A DNA stretch of 33,336 nt from Ruminococcus sp. (GTDB lineage Bacteria; Bacillota; Clostridia; Oscillospirales; Acutalibacteraceae): the NCBI GenBank assembly GCA_017405065.1, contig JAFRBD010000030.1:1-33336 (forward strand), in the 5' to 3' direction. The notes below the pieces were generated by a model. That model was not told the DNA's origin and searched no databases. It saw only the letters and a list, made by a program, of their open reading frames with translations. Made by a program: the position numbers and the translations under genes. This document shows positions 23,675 through 31,331 of the stretch, piece after piece (within the stretch, counting starts at the first letter, position 1; each line of letters begins with the position of its first letter).

Positions 23675-23920
23675 ATGAAACCCGCAGGTTTTTTATGTAA
23701 AATCGACAAGCTGGGGCGCATCGTGATCCCGAAGCCCCTGCGCTCTAAATATGACTTGCACACCGACGACACCATCGAACTTTTTACCGAGCCGGACGCG
23801 ATCGTGATCAAGAAATACGGCATGAGCTGTATCTTTTGCGGCGCGAGCGACGATCTGACCGATTTTAAGGGCAAGCCCGTCTGCGCGGAATGTCTGAATA
23901 AGCTGAAAGGGATCAATTGA
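23675..23920 (+). CDS. AbrB/SpoVT-type DNA-binding regulator with zinc-ribbon tail
   Basis: The 81-residue protein starts at ATG 23675 with AAAGGAAG upstream. Residues 5-48 are the swapped-hairpin domain: GFLCKIDKLGRIVIPKPLR, then LHTDDTIELFTEPDAIVIKKY, which dimerises to bind DNA as in AbrB and SpoVT. The tail has two CxxC pairs (Cys52/55 in CIFC and Cys70/73 in CAEC) that should bind one zinc. AbrB-like proteins with this ribbon are common in Clostridia. Targets are not evident; spmA is divergently transcribed from it, and a dCMP deaminase gene follows about 70 bases downstream after a weak hairpin. It may regulate transition-state or sporulation genes, but this is only inference. Confidence 0.9.
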   Translation: MKPAGFLCKIDKLGRIVIPKPLRSKYDLHTDDTIELFTEPDAIVIKKYGMSCIFCGASDDLTDFKGKPVCAECLNKLKGIN

Positions 23921-23926
23921 TCCCTT
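23907..23926 (+). terminator. Weak hairpin at the end of the AbrB-type gene
   Basis: AAGGGATC-AATT-GATCCCTT forms an 8-bp perfect stem overlapping the stop codon. It is followed by a C/T mix rather than a T-run, so it is probably a partial terminator. Confidence 0.45.
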
Positions 23927-23993
23927 CCTCCGTTCTTATTCTGAATAATATATACGGTCACCATTTTTCAAATATACCAATCAGGAGGTCATG

Positions 23994-24479
23994 ATGAAAA
24001 GAGAAGATTATATCTCATGGGACGAATACTTTATGGGAGTGGCGGTTCTCGCCGCAAAGCGCTCCAAGGATCCTAACACCCAGGTAGGCGCCTGCATCGT
24101 CAACAAGAGCAAGCGTATCCTCAGTACAGGCTACAACGGGTTCCCCTACGGATGCTCGGACGACACCTTCTCGTGGGATCGCGAGGGCGAGGATACCAAG
24201 TACAAGTATGTCGTACACGCAGAGCTGAACGCCATTCTCAACGCACACGGCAAGTCGCTCGAAGGCGCGAGGCTGTATGTCGACCTTTTCCCCTGCAACG
24301 AGTGCGCCAAGGCGATCATCCAGAGCGGTATCGCCGAGATCGTATACCTTTATGACAAATATGCCGATCTGCCCGAGACCATCGCCTCCAAAAAGATGCT
24401 CACCGCCGCAGGCATCCGCACCACTCAGCTGAACCTGCACCGCGATACCATCACCATCGACTTCAACAGGAATAAATGA
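23994..24479 (+). CDS. dCMP deaminase (deoxycytidylate deaminase family)
   Basis: Two ATGs are adjacent (23991 and 23994). The second is preferred because AGGAGG ends 5 bases before it. The 161-residue enzyme has the zinc cytidine/deoxycytidylate deaminase signature: His75-Ala-Glu77 (VVHAELNAIL), where Glu is the proton shuttle, and P-C-x-x-C with Cys101 and Cys104 (FPCNECAKAII). The N-terminal blocks DPNTQVGACIV and STGYNGFPYG fit dCMP deaminases and ComEB. It should convert dCMP to dUMP for thymidylate synthesis. The length suits the short bacterial form. It ends at a good terminator, so it is transcribed alone or with the AbrB-type gene. Confidence 0.93.
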   Translation: MKREDYISWDEYFMGVAVLAAKRSKDPNTQVGACIVNKSKRILSTGYNGFPYGCSDDTFSWDREGEDTKYKYVVHAELNAILNAHGKSLEGARLYVDLFPCNECAKAIIQSGIAEIVYLYDKYADLPETIASKKMLTAAGIRTTQLNLHRDTITIDFNRNK

Positions 24480-24485
24480 TACCAA

Positions 24486-24520
24486 AGCCCGATTCTCTTA
24501 AAAAGGATCGGGCTGTTTTC
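24486..24520 (+). terminator. Terminator after dCMP deaminase
   Basis: An 8-bp stem AGCCCGAT (24486-24493) pairs with 24507-24514, followed by GTTTTC. It lies 6 bases past the stop codon. Confidence 0.8.
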
Positions 24521-24544
24521 ATCATATTTGTAACCGTTTTGATA

Positions 24545-24573
24545 TTGCATTTATCGTTTGAACCATGTATAAT
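24545..24573 (+). promoter_or_regulatory. Sigma-A promoter of the cobalamin uptake locus
   Basis: TTGCAT (24545-24550), a 17-base spacer and consensus TATAAT (24568-24573). The predicted transcript would start near 24580, ten bases before the riboswitch P1 stem. Confidence 0.75.
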
Positions 24574-24589
24574 ACAGGTAATTGAATAC

Positions 24590-24791
24590 GGATACGGTTT
24601 GAAATGTTGTACGCTGAGCCAAAGCTCGCTATTACCGATTAGATTAATAGGGAATCCGGTTCGAATCCGGAGCAGCCGCCACTACCGTGATTGAGCAGAG
24701 GATGGGATAATACCATTGGAGTGTTCCGAGAAGGTTCCCCTCCGCGCATATGCCATATGCTTCCTCATCAGCCGGGAGACCTGCCGTGTCC
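24590..24791 (+). promoter_or_regulatory. Cobalamin riboswitch
   Basis: The closing stem P1 is GGATACGG (24590-24597) paired with CCGTGTCC (24784-24791, one wobble). The core shows the B12 box: AATAGGGAATCCGGTTCGAA, then TCCGGAGCAGCCGCCACTAC (about 24648-24685), matching the pattern GGGAA-n-GGT-n-TCC-n-GC-n-CCGCCACT. The 3' conserved part is CATCAGCCGGGAGACCTGCC (24766-24785), the usual AGCCxGGAGACCTGCC. It should bind adenosyl- or another cobalamin and lower expression of the downstream genes. An intrinsic terminator at 24863 is a plausible expression platform. This is the main evidence that the genes to 31295 concern B12. Confidence 0.92.
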
Positions 24792-24862
24792 GCAGTAAGC
24801 CACTTTGGCAGGAAGCGTGCGATTTCAGCATAAGGCTTCCCGCTTTATGCCTGATTATCGTA

Positions 24863-24888
24863 CTCTTTCTTCGGAAAGAGCTTTTTTA
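24863..24888 (+). terminator. Riboswitch expression-platform terminator
   Basis: CTCTTTC-TTCG-GAAAGAG is a 7-bp stem with a stable tetraloop (24863-24880), followed by CTTTTTTATTT. An upstream hairpin at about 24828-24850 (GCATAA/TTTATGC) may be the competing structure. The coding start is 110 bases further on, so termination here would block the locus. The rest of the leader (24892-24983) holds an AGTGATCC/GGATCACT inverted pair. Confidence 0.85.
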
Positions 24889-24989
24889 TTTGTCAGTTTT
24901 CAGTGGTCAGTGATCCGTAACCGGTCGGACTTTGTCCGCGTCCTATCATAGGATCACTTGCCGCTCAATGAAAGAAATGAGGTATGAAA

Positions 24990-26102
24990 ATGAAAAAGAT
25001 TGTTTCTGTATTATTAGCTTTGACGCTCGTGCTTTCCGTCGGCGTGATGTTCGCTTGTGCAGACGAGGGCACAAATGTATACGTCACCATCGCCGATAAG
25101 GACGGCAAGCTCGCGCTGGCATACGAGCCCGTGACCGTCACCGACATCGACTCCGACGGCGTTCTGACCGTCAACGACGTACTGTACGCCGCTCACGAGC
25201 AGTTCTACGAGGGCGGCGCGGCGGCAGGCTACGCCACCGAGACGACCAAGTGGGGGCTTTCGCTGATGAAGCTGTGGGGCGTTGCAAACGGCGGCAGCTA
25301 CGGCTATCTGATTAACGACGTTTTGGCGTGGAGCATGACCGATTCCGTGAAAGAGAACGATTATGTCGCAGCGTTCGTCTATACCGATACCGATTATTTT
25401 TCGGACACATACTCTTTCTTTGACGTCAAAATGACTGAGCTGAGCGACAGCGGCGAACTGACCTTGACGCTGTCGAAGAACGGCTATGAAGACGACGGGA
25501 CCGGCAACTGGGTTTCTGCCGTCAAGCCTGTCGCAAACGCAGAGCTCACCATAGACGGCGAGCCGACAGGTGCTGTAACCGACGCAGAGGGCAAGGCGGC
25601 GATCACCTTTGAGAAGAACGGCAAATATCTCGTCAGCGCTGCTTCTGCTGCCGAGAAACTTGTTCCTCCCGTCTGCATCGTGACTGTTTCCTGCTTTGAG
25701 GAATCCACTCCCGATGAGATTAAGCCGACCGAAGCACCCACAGAGCTTGACGAAGCAACAGAACCAGTCAAGGAAACCGTCGCTCCCACGACCGCTCCTG
25801 CGACAAAGGACCAGGCTACCAAGGATCAGGCTACCAAGGACAGCTCCTCTTCCGGCACGCCCAAAACCGGCGACGCCACCATGCTCTGGCTGTGGATCCT
25901 GATCGCCGCCGTATGTCTGTGCTGTATCATCATCGCGATCGTGATCTATAAGAAGAAATATGCGAATAAAGAAGCGTTTCGCCGTCCTGCTGATATTGCC
26001 GCTGTTGTTTCTGACAGCGGCGTCAGCGCGCGCCGAAAACGCCCGCGAAACCTATACCGTCGCTCAGGTGCAAAGCCTGTGCGACGGTATCGTCGCATAT
26101 AA
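24990..26102 (+). CDS. Surface protein with DUF4430-like domain, B12 locus
   Basis: ATG 24990 is preferred over 24984 because GAGG lies 7 bases before it and only 1 base before the other. The 370-residue protein has a signal peptide (MKKIVSVLLALTLVLSVGVM, cleavage near ACA-DEG). Residues about 30-135 resemble DUF4430, the fold of the transcobalamin C-terminal domain: LTVNDVLYAAHEQF, SYGYLINDV, then KENDYVAAFVYTD. A second beta domain (about 145-235) includes a carboxypeptidase-regulatory-like stretch, GAVTDAEGKAAITFEKNGKY. A Thr/Pro/Lys linker with KDQATKDQATKD leads to TPKTGD (290-295), a membrane helix and KKKY, like a sortase signal. The frame then runs 46 more Arg-rich residues into the next gene, which looks unnatural. 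Inferred role: cobalamin capture at the surface. Confidence 0.75.
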   Translation: MKKIVSVLLALTLVLSVGVMFACADEGTNVYVTIADKDGKLALAYEPVTVTDIDSDGVLTVNDVLYAAHEQFYEGGAAAGYATETTKWGLSLMKLWGVANGGSYGYLINDVLAWSMTDSVKENDYVAAFVYTDTDYFSDTYSFFDVKMTELSDSGELTLTLSKNGYEDDGTGNWVSAVKPVANAELTIDGEPTGAVTDAEGKAAITFEKNGKYLVSAASAAEKLVPPVCIVTVSCFEESTPDEIKPTEAPTELDEATEPVKETVAPTTAPATKDQATKDQATKDSSSSGTPKTGDATMLWLWILIAAVCLCCIIIAIVIYKKKYANKEAFRRPADIAAVVSDSGVSARRKRPRNLYRRSGAKPVRRYRRI

Positions 26103-27864
26103 CGGCTGCGGAAGCTATCAGGATTTCATCGACAATCACCTGTACGACAGCGCGGGCGTCGGCGCGGAATTCTACGCGGTCGCGCTCTCCCAGTCGGGGA
26201 ACTATGACTTTTCGCACTACGTAAACGCCCTGCTCAATTACCTTGACACGCATGAAGTATACTCCGCCGCGAGCCGTGAGAAATACGCGTTCGCGCTGGC
26301 GGCGGCGGGCAGCACCGACCGCTATATCGCCGATACCGCCGATGAAGCGATCGGCGGTCTGGGATTGATGAGCCTTGTGTTCGGACTGCATCTGCTCAAC
26401 AACGGTTATGACAGCGCTCTGTACAGCACGGACGGTCTGGTATCCGAGATCCTCTCGTGGCAGCTAAGCGACGGCGGCTGGGCGGTGATGGGATCGTATG
26501 GCGACGCGGACGTCACCGCGATGACGTTACAGGCGTTAGCCCCCCACTGCGGCAGAAGCGACGTCAGCGCGGCAGTGGACAGCGGACTGGATCTTTTATC
26601 ACAAAAGCAGCTCGACAGCGGCGGCTTCAAGACCATGGGCGCGGAAAACTGTGAGAGCGTCGCGCAGGTCGTCATCGCCCTCTCCGCGCTCGGGATCGAT
26701 GCGCAGACAGACGGCAGATTCATCAAAAACGGCAACTCTGTGATGAACGCCATGATGGCATACCGCTGTTCCGACGGCAGTTTTGCCCATACCGATACCT
26801 CCAACGAAAACGCGACTGAAGAAGCGTTCTGCGCGCTGACGGCATACAAGCGGTACTGTTACGGACAGGGCTCGCTGTATCTGCTCGATCACGCAAACCA
26901 CAGCGCGCCGCCCGACAACAGCGGCAGCGGCGGCGACTCACCGCAGAATAACAACAGCAGCAACGGTTCCGGCGGCTCTTCCGGTAATCCGAACCGAAGC
27001 AATGATACGGATAGACCGAACGCGGACAGCTCCGGCCGAACCGGAAACAGCGATGCGGCCGATATCCCGCAGACGGATGAAAACGGCAGCCGCATCATTG
27101 TCATCAACGGTCAGCGATACATCGAAGCGACCGACGCCTCGGGTGAAAAGATGACGGTCAGTGTCAGCGAAACGGAATCTCCTGCACAAAGCGCTCCCGC
27201 AACGATCGCCAAACGGGCTCACGGCAGCTTTCAGTCAAGCGCTTCCGCAGATACACAACTCGCCTCCGCCGATGAAACAGGCGGCAAAGGCAGCTATAAA
27301 CCGTACGCGATCCTCGGGATCGTGATCGCGGCGGGCGGCGCGTGCGCCGTACTTTATCTGCTGAAAAAGCGCAATAAAAAGCATTATATCGCCGTCGGGA
27401 TCATCGCCGCGGCAGGGATCCTGTTCATCCTGCTGACCGACTTCCGATCGGTTGACAGCTACAAAGAACCCGCGAAAACAGACGGCGATATCACCGTCAC
27501 GCTCAGCATCCGCTGTGATACGATCAAGGATCGCCAAAAAGTGAATTACTACATCCCGGACGACGGCGTGATCCTCGATACCGCGACCTTCACAGCCGAC
27601 GAAGGCGACACGGTATACGACGTCCTCTTACAGGCGGCGAAAGCGAATAACATTTTACTTGATAACCGCGGCGCGGAAGGCGCGGCGTATATCGCGGGCA
27701 TCAACAGCCTGTACGAATTTGCTTACGGCGATCTTTCGGGCTGGATGTACCGCGTCAACGGCGAATTCCCCGACGTCGGATGCCAGAGCTGTACCGTCAG
27801 CGACGGCGACAAAATCGAATGGCTGTATACGACCGATATCGGAAAGGATCTTACAGATAATTAG
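25960..27864 (+). CDS. Intrinsic-factor/transcobalamin-like membrane protein (alpha/alpha toroid plus DUF4430)
   Basis: The 634-residue protein starts at ATG 25960, overlapping the previous gene by 143 bases, with only a weak AAGAAG upstream. A signal peptide (1-25) leads to an alpha/alpha-toroid (about 30-305) with prenyltransferase-type repeats QLSDGGW (168-174), QLDSGGF (217-223) and RCSDGSF (269-275). A Ser/Asn/Gly linker (about 312-365) and a spacer follow. Then come two membrane helices (about 449-467 and 476-492) joined by KKRNKK, so both soluble parts face outside. The C-terminal domain (about 508-630) is DUF4430 with the hallmark SGWMYRVNGEFPDVGC and DGDKIEWLYT. Intrinsic factor and transcobalamin have these two domains in this order and bind B12 between them. 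The riboswitch and ECF genes support B12 binding. A prenyltransferase label would be misleading. Confidence 0.82.
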   Translation: MRIKKRFAVLLILPLLFLTAASARAENARETYTVAQVQSLCDGIVAYNGCGSYQDFIDNHLYDSAGVGAEFYAVALSQSGNYDFSHYVNALLNYLDTHEVYSAASREKYAFALAAAGSTDRYIADTADEAIGGLGLMSLVFGLHLLNNGYDSALYSTDGLVSEILSWQLSDGGWAVMGSYGDADVTAMTLQALAPHCGRSDVSAAVDSGLDLLSQKQLDSGGFKTMGAENCESVAQVVIALSALGIDAQTDGRFIKNGNSVMNAMMAYRCSDGSFAHTDTSNENATEEAFCALTAYKRYCYGQGSLYLLDHANHSAPPDNSGSGGDSPQNNNSSNGSGGSSGNPNRSNDTDRPNADSSGRTGNSDAADIPQTDENGSRIIVINGQRYIEATDASGEKMTVSVSETESPAQSAPATIAKRAHGSFQSSASADTQLASADETGGKGSYKPYAILGIVIAAGGACAVLYLLKKRNKKHYIAVGIIAAAGILFILLTDFRSVDSYKEPAKTDGDITVTLSIRCDTIKDRQKVNYYIPDDGVILDTATFTADEGDTVYDVLLQAAKANNILLDNRGAEGAAYIAGINSLYEFAYGDLSGWMYRVNGEFPDVGCQSCTVSDGDKIEWLYTTDIGKDLTDN

Positions 27865-27888
27865 GAATGAGGAAATAGGAATGAGGAA
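27862..27888 (+). repeat. TAGGAATGAGGA-type short repeat
   Basis: TAGGAATGAGGAAATAGGAATGAGGA begins with the stop codon of the preceding gene. The same units occur at 22078-22305 (both ends), 31301-31330 and 33174-33198. Confidence 0.7.
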
Positions 27889-27910
27889 CTGCGGACTGCT
27901 GTATTCATTC

Positions 27911-28074
27911 AGCCTTTCCCTTGAGGGGAAGGTGCTGAACGCAGTGAAGCAGATGAGGTGGATGCGTTTCTGCTCTATCTCGTTCATTGATTATTTGGAA
28001 AGTTCCACCTCATCCGACCTATTCGGCTCTTCGGGAGCCGAATAGCCCGCCTTCCCCTCAAGGGGAAGGCTTTG
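27911..28074. repeat. MITE-like palindromic element before ecfT
   Basis: The left end AGCCTTTCCCTTGAGGGGAA, then GGTGCTGAACGCAGTGAAGC, matches inversely the right end CGCCTTCCCCTCAAGGGGAAGG. GATGAGGTGG on the left is mirrored by CCACCTCATC on the right, and TTCGGCTCTTCGGGAGCCGAA is an internal hairpin. The general design resembles 20345-20490. It accounts for the gap 27865-28147, and I see no gene in it. Confidence 0.75.
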
Positions 28075-28147
28075 GATTACCGTTTCAACTATTGATTAGT
28101 ACCTCAATGGTAAGGCTTTGATTTCAAATTGCATCGGAGGTATCTTC

Positions 28148-29014
28148 ATGCGCTTCACAAAACTGAATCCTCTCTCGGTCGCGGTATATTACCTCTGTGT
28201 GCTGACAGTCACGATGTTCTCGATGAACCCGCTGCTGCTCGGTATCGCGCTCGTGACCGCCGTTCTCAGCGGTATTCTGACCGGTACGGCAAAGCGGCGG
28301 ACGCACCTCGTCTTTGCTTTGGTCTTTCTCGTCGCATCGGTGCTGAATCCGCTGTTCGTACATAAGGGCATGACCGTGCTGTTCTACCTCAACGACCGCC
28401 CGATCACCCTCGAAGCGACGGTCTACGGGCTGTCTGCGGCGGCGATGCTGACAGCGGCGCTGTACCGCCTGCGCGAACTGAGCCGGGCGCTCACCTGTGA
28501 TAAGGTGCTGTACCTCTTCGGACGCATCTCGCCGAAGCTCGCGCTCCTGCTGTCGATGACGCTCCGTTATGTATCGCTCCTGCGTATTCGCTGGCGCAGG
28601 ATCAGCGACAGTCAGCGCGCATTAGGGCTGTATGACGACGGCAACCCGATCGACGCGGTCTGCGGCAGAGCGCGCGTACTGAGTATCCTGATTACATGGA
28701 CGCTCGAGAACGGCGTCGTCACCGCCGAGAGCATGGAATCGCGCGGCTACGGCTGCGGCAGGCGCACCTCGTACGCGGTGTATCGCGTCCATATGGTAGA
28801 TATCATTTTCATCATCGTTTGTATACTGCTGGCGGCGGTAACGGCTGTCGGCGTATGGCAGAGCCGGGCGGAATACTATCCGACGCTCGGAATGGATCTG
28901 CTGAATCCGTGGGGAACGGCAGGAGCGGCGGCGTTCGCGATACTCAGCGTGCTGCCGATGATTCTGAACGCAAAGGAGGCGATACGATGGCGCTTGTTAC
29001 TGTCAAAGACCTGA
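28148..29014 (+). CDS. ecfT: ECF transporter T component
   Basis: ATG 28148 follows GGAGG by 7 bases. The 288-residue membrane protein begins MRFTKLNPLSVAVYYLCVL, the typical EcfT opening (LxPxxK/A then a helix). About six hydrophobic helices surround a cytoplasmic coupling region (about 135-205) with the family's two Arg-containing coupling motifs: QRALGLYDDGN and MESRGYGCGRR. These helices contact the two ATPases and transmit movement to the S component. It overlaps the ATPase gene by 28 bases, so they are coupled. It follows the intrinsic-factor-like gene after a 283-base gap holding a repeat element but no obvious terminator or new promoter, so riboswitch control may extend here. Confidence 0.92.
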   Translation: MRFTKLNPLSVAVYYLCVLTVTMFSMNPLLLGIALVTAVLSGILTGTAKRRTHLVFALVFLVASVLNPLFVHKGMTVLFYLNDRPITLEATVYGLSAAAMLTAALYRLRELSRALTCDKVLYLFGRISPKLALLLSMTLRYVSLLRIRWRRISDSQRALGLYDDGNPIDAVCGRARVLSILITWTLENGVVTAESMESRGYGCGRRTSYAVYRVHMVDIIFIIVCILLAAVTAVGVWQSRAEYYPTLGMDLLNPWGTAGAAAFAILSVLPMILNAKEAIRWRLLLSKT

Positions 29015-30612
29015 GCTTTACCTACCCGAACAGCGACAAAAACGCGCTGTCCGCTATCAGCCTTACGATCGAAAAAGGCGAATTCATCACCCTGATGGGC
29101 GCGACCGGCTCGGGCAAAAGTACCCTGCTCCGTCTGTTAAAGCCCGAACTGCGGCAAAACGGCAATATCAGCGGCGAAGTTTTATTCAACGATCGGAATA
29201 TTGAAACCCTGTCCCCGCGCAACTCTGCCGAAAAGATCGGCTATGTCGCGCAGAACCCCGAGGAGCAGGTCGTCACCGACAAGGTGTGGCACGAGCTCGC
29301 GTTCACGCTCGAGAACCTCGGCACAAAGCGCGAGGATATCGCCCGCCGCATCGCGGAAACAGCGGCGTATTTCGGCATAGCCGATTGGATAGAGCGCGAT
29401 ACCGCGACCCTCTCCGGCGGTGAAAAACAGCTTTTGAACTTAGCGGCAGTGATGACCGCCGACCCCGAGCTGCTCCTGCTCGATGAACCGACGGCACAGC
29501 TCGACCCGATCGCAGCGGCAAGGTTCATCGAGGCCGTGTACCGCCTCAACCGCGAAACGGGCGTGACGGTGCTGCTCTGCGAGCATCGCACAGAGGAGCT
29601 GTTTGCGATATCCGACCGTATCGTGATCCTCGATCAGGGTCGGATCAAATATAACGATGCGCCGCAGGAAGCCGCGGCACAAATCGACACGGACAGCCGA
29701 TCCGCCGCATTTCTGCCGACGGCGGCGCGGATCTTCCGTGCTGTCGGCGGAACGGGAAAAATCCCGCTGAACGTGCGCGAGGGACAGCGCTTTGTCAGAC
29801 GGTTCGGCAACGAGATCAAAGCCTTGGAGAACGAAACGCTCGGCACGGAACAAGAAACCGTCCTGTCGCTGAAAAACATCTGTTTCCGTTATGAAAGAAA
29901 CGGTAAAGATATCCTGCGCGACCTTTCATTGGAGGTCTGCGGCGGCGAGGTGTTCGCCGTTTTAGGCGCAAACGGCGCGGGCAAAAGCACCATGGCGGCG
30001 GTGATCGCGGGATTGCGCAAGCCGTACAGCGGTACGGTGAAGCTCTTTTCCAAGCCGCTGAAAGCGTACAAAAACGGCACCTTATATCAAAATAATCTCA
30101 GTCTGCTCCCGCAGGATACGGAGAGCGTCTTTATCCGTGAAACGGTCGGCGAAGAGCTTAAAGGCTGTGAAGCGATCGTCGATAAGCTTCCCTATGACCT
30201 GCGCCCGCTGTACAGCCGCCACCCCTACGATATCTCGGGCGGCGAACGGCAGCTGGTCGCGCTGTGCAAGGCGCTGTCCACCGATCCGCGTCTGATCATC
30301 ATGGACGAGCCGTCCAAGGGACTGGATCATTACGCCAAACAACTATTGCGCGATATCATTTTAAAGCTGAAAGCGGACGGAGCGACCGTCCTGCTGATCA
30401 CCCACGATACGGAATTCGCCGCACTCTGCGCCGATCGCTGCGCCCTGTTCGGACAGGGGCAGATCGCCGCAGTCGATGCGACAGAAGGCTTTATGAGCGG
30501 CAACCGCTTCTACACCACCGCCGCCTCGCGCATCACCCGTCCGCGTTACGACGGCGCGTATACCGCCGACCGCGCCGCAAAGCTGATACGGCTCAACGGA
30601 GGCGCGTCATGA
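28987..30612 (+). CDS. ecfA: Fused double ECF ATPase (EcfA1-EcfA2)
   Basis: ATG 28987 with AGGAGG upstream lies inside the end of ecfT; a longer open frame upstream is the shadow of ecfT. The 541-residue protein contains two complete ABC domains. Domain 1 (about 1-225): Walker A GATGSGKSTLL, the EcfA-type Q-loop VAQNPEEQVVTDKVWHEL, signature LSGGEKQLLNLAAV, Walker B LLLLDEPTAQLDP. Domain 2 (about 290-520): GANGAGKSTMA, LLPQDTESVF, ISGGERQLVALCKAL, LIIMDEPSKGLD. Both appear catalytically complete. Fusion of the two ATPases in one chain is known in some ECF systems. The stop overlaps the S-component start (ATGA), a further sign of a tight operon. Confidence 0.95.
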   Translation: MALVTVKDLSFTYPNSDKNALSAISLTIEKGEFITLMGATGSGKSTLLRLLKPELRQNGNISGEVLFNDRNIETLSPRNSAEKIGYVAQNPEEQVVTDKVWHELAFTLENLGTKREDIARRIAETAAYFGIADWIERDTATLSGGEKQLLNLAAVMTADPELLLLDEPTAQLDPIAAARFIEAVYRLNRETGVTVLLCEHRTEELFAISDRIVILDQGRIKYNDAPQEAAAQIDTDSRSAAFLPTAARIFRAVGGTGKIPLNVREGQRFVRRFGNEIKALENETLGTEQETVLSLKNICFRYERNGKDILRDLSLEVCGGEVFAVLGANGAGKSTMAAVIAGLRKPYSGTVKLFSKPLKAYKNGTLYQNNLSLLPQDTESVFIRETVGEELKGCEAIVDKLPYDLRPLYSRHPYDISGGERQLVALCKALSTDPRLIIMDEPSKGLDHYAKQLLRDIILKLKADGATVLLITHDTEFAALCADRCALFGQGQIAAVDATEGFMSGNRFYTTAASRITRPRYDGAYTADRAAKLIRLNGGAS

Positions 30613-31295
30613 TCGTGATACACAACAAAAACCTGCGCACAACGATGAAATACCTCATCCCCTTCGTGCTGATCCCCGTACTGGTCGCGATCAGCTCCCT
30701 TGTCTTCGCGGGTCAGCGTTATATTATCATCTCGCTCGGGATCGCGGTACTGGCGATCCTGCTGTTTATGACGGGCTTTGAGCGAAAAAACATCGGCTCG
30801 CGGCGCATGGTGATCACGGCGATCATGACGGCGCTGGCAGTCTTCGGGCGCTTCATCCCGCTGTTCAAGCCCATCACGGCGATCTGCGTGATGACCGCCG
30901 TCTACCTCGGCGCGGAGGCGGGCTTTCTGTGCGGCTCGCTGAGCGTGCTGATCTCCAACATCTACTTCGGTCAGGGACCGTGGACGCCCTTCCAGATGCT
31001 CGGCTTCGGACTGATCGGACTCTTTGCGGGCTATCTGTCAAAAGTACTGCTGCGGTCACGATGGCTGATGATCCTGTACGGCGTGATCGCGGGCGTCGCC
31101 TACTCGTTCATCATGGACGTGTGGACGGTGCTGTGGTATGCGGGCGGCTTCGACCTCAAGCTGTATACGGCGGCGATCGTCTCGGCGATCCCGTTCACCC
31201 TGCTGTACGCCGTATCGAACGTGATCTTTCTGCTGATCCTGCAAAAGCCCGTCGGAAACAAGCTGAACCGAATCAAAATCAAATACGGGGTTTGA
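30609..31295 (+). CDS. ECF transporter S component, probable cobalamin (CbrT-like)
   Basis: ATG 30609 overlaps the ATPase stop codon. The 228-residue protein has six or seven hydrophobic helices. After GSRRMVITAIMTALAVFGRF it carries PLFKPITAICVMTAVYLGAE and SNIYFGQGPWTPFQMLGFGL, blocks I associate with CbrT-type and related S components. The S component binds the vitamin and topples in the membrane to release it. The riboswitch and the intrinsic-factor-like protein in the same locus make cobalamin the best substrate guess. Other corrinoids or precursors remain possible. A repeat of the TTAGGAATTAGGA type begins 5 bases after the stop codon. Confidence 0.87.
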   Translation: MIVIHNKNLRTTMKYLIPFVLIPVLVAISSLVFAGQRYIIISLGIAVLAILLFMTGFERKNIGSRRMVITAIMTALAVFGRFIPLFKPITAICVMTAVYLGAEAGFLCGSLSVLISNIYFGQGPWTPFQMLGFGLIGLFAGYLSKVLLRSRWLMILYGVIAGVAYSFIMDVWTVLWYAGGFDLKLYTAAIVSAIPFTLLYAVSNVIFLLILQKPVGNKLNRIKIKYGV

Positions 31296-31300
31296 TATAG

Positions 31301-31330
31301 TTAGGAATTAGGAGTGAGGAATTAGGAGTT
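31301..31330 (+). repeat. TTAGGAATTAGGAGTGAGGA-type short repeat
   Basis: It comprises units of TTAGGAAT, TAGGAGTGAGGA and TTAGGAGTT. It begins 5 bases past the S-component stop codon. Confidence 0.7.
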
Positions 31331-31331
31331 G

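Noticed and set aside
25960-27864. Prenyltransferase or squalene-cyclase enzyme
   Set aside because: The toroid repeats resemble these enzymes, but a signal peptide, a DUF4430 domain and a cobalamin riboswitch locus point to vitamin binding. No catalytic Asp-rich motif is seen.
28696-28986. N-terminal extension of the double ATPase by 97 codons
   Set aside because: This part is the out-of-frame shadow of ecfT. The AGGAGG-preceded ATG at 28987 gives a normal ABC N-terminus.
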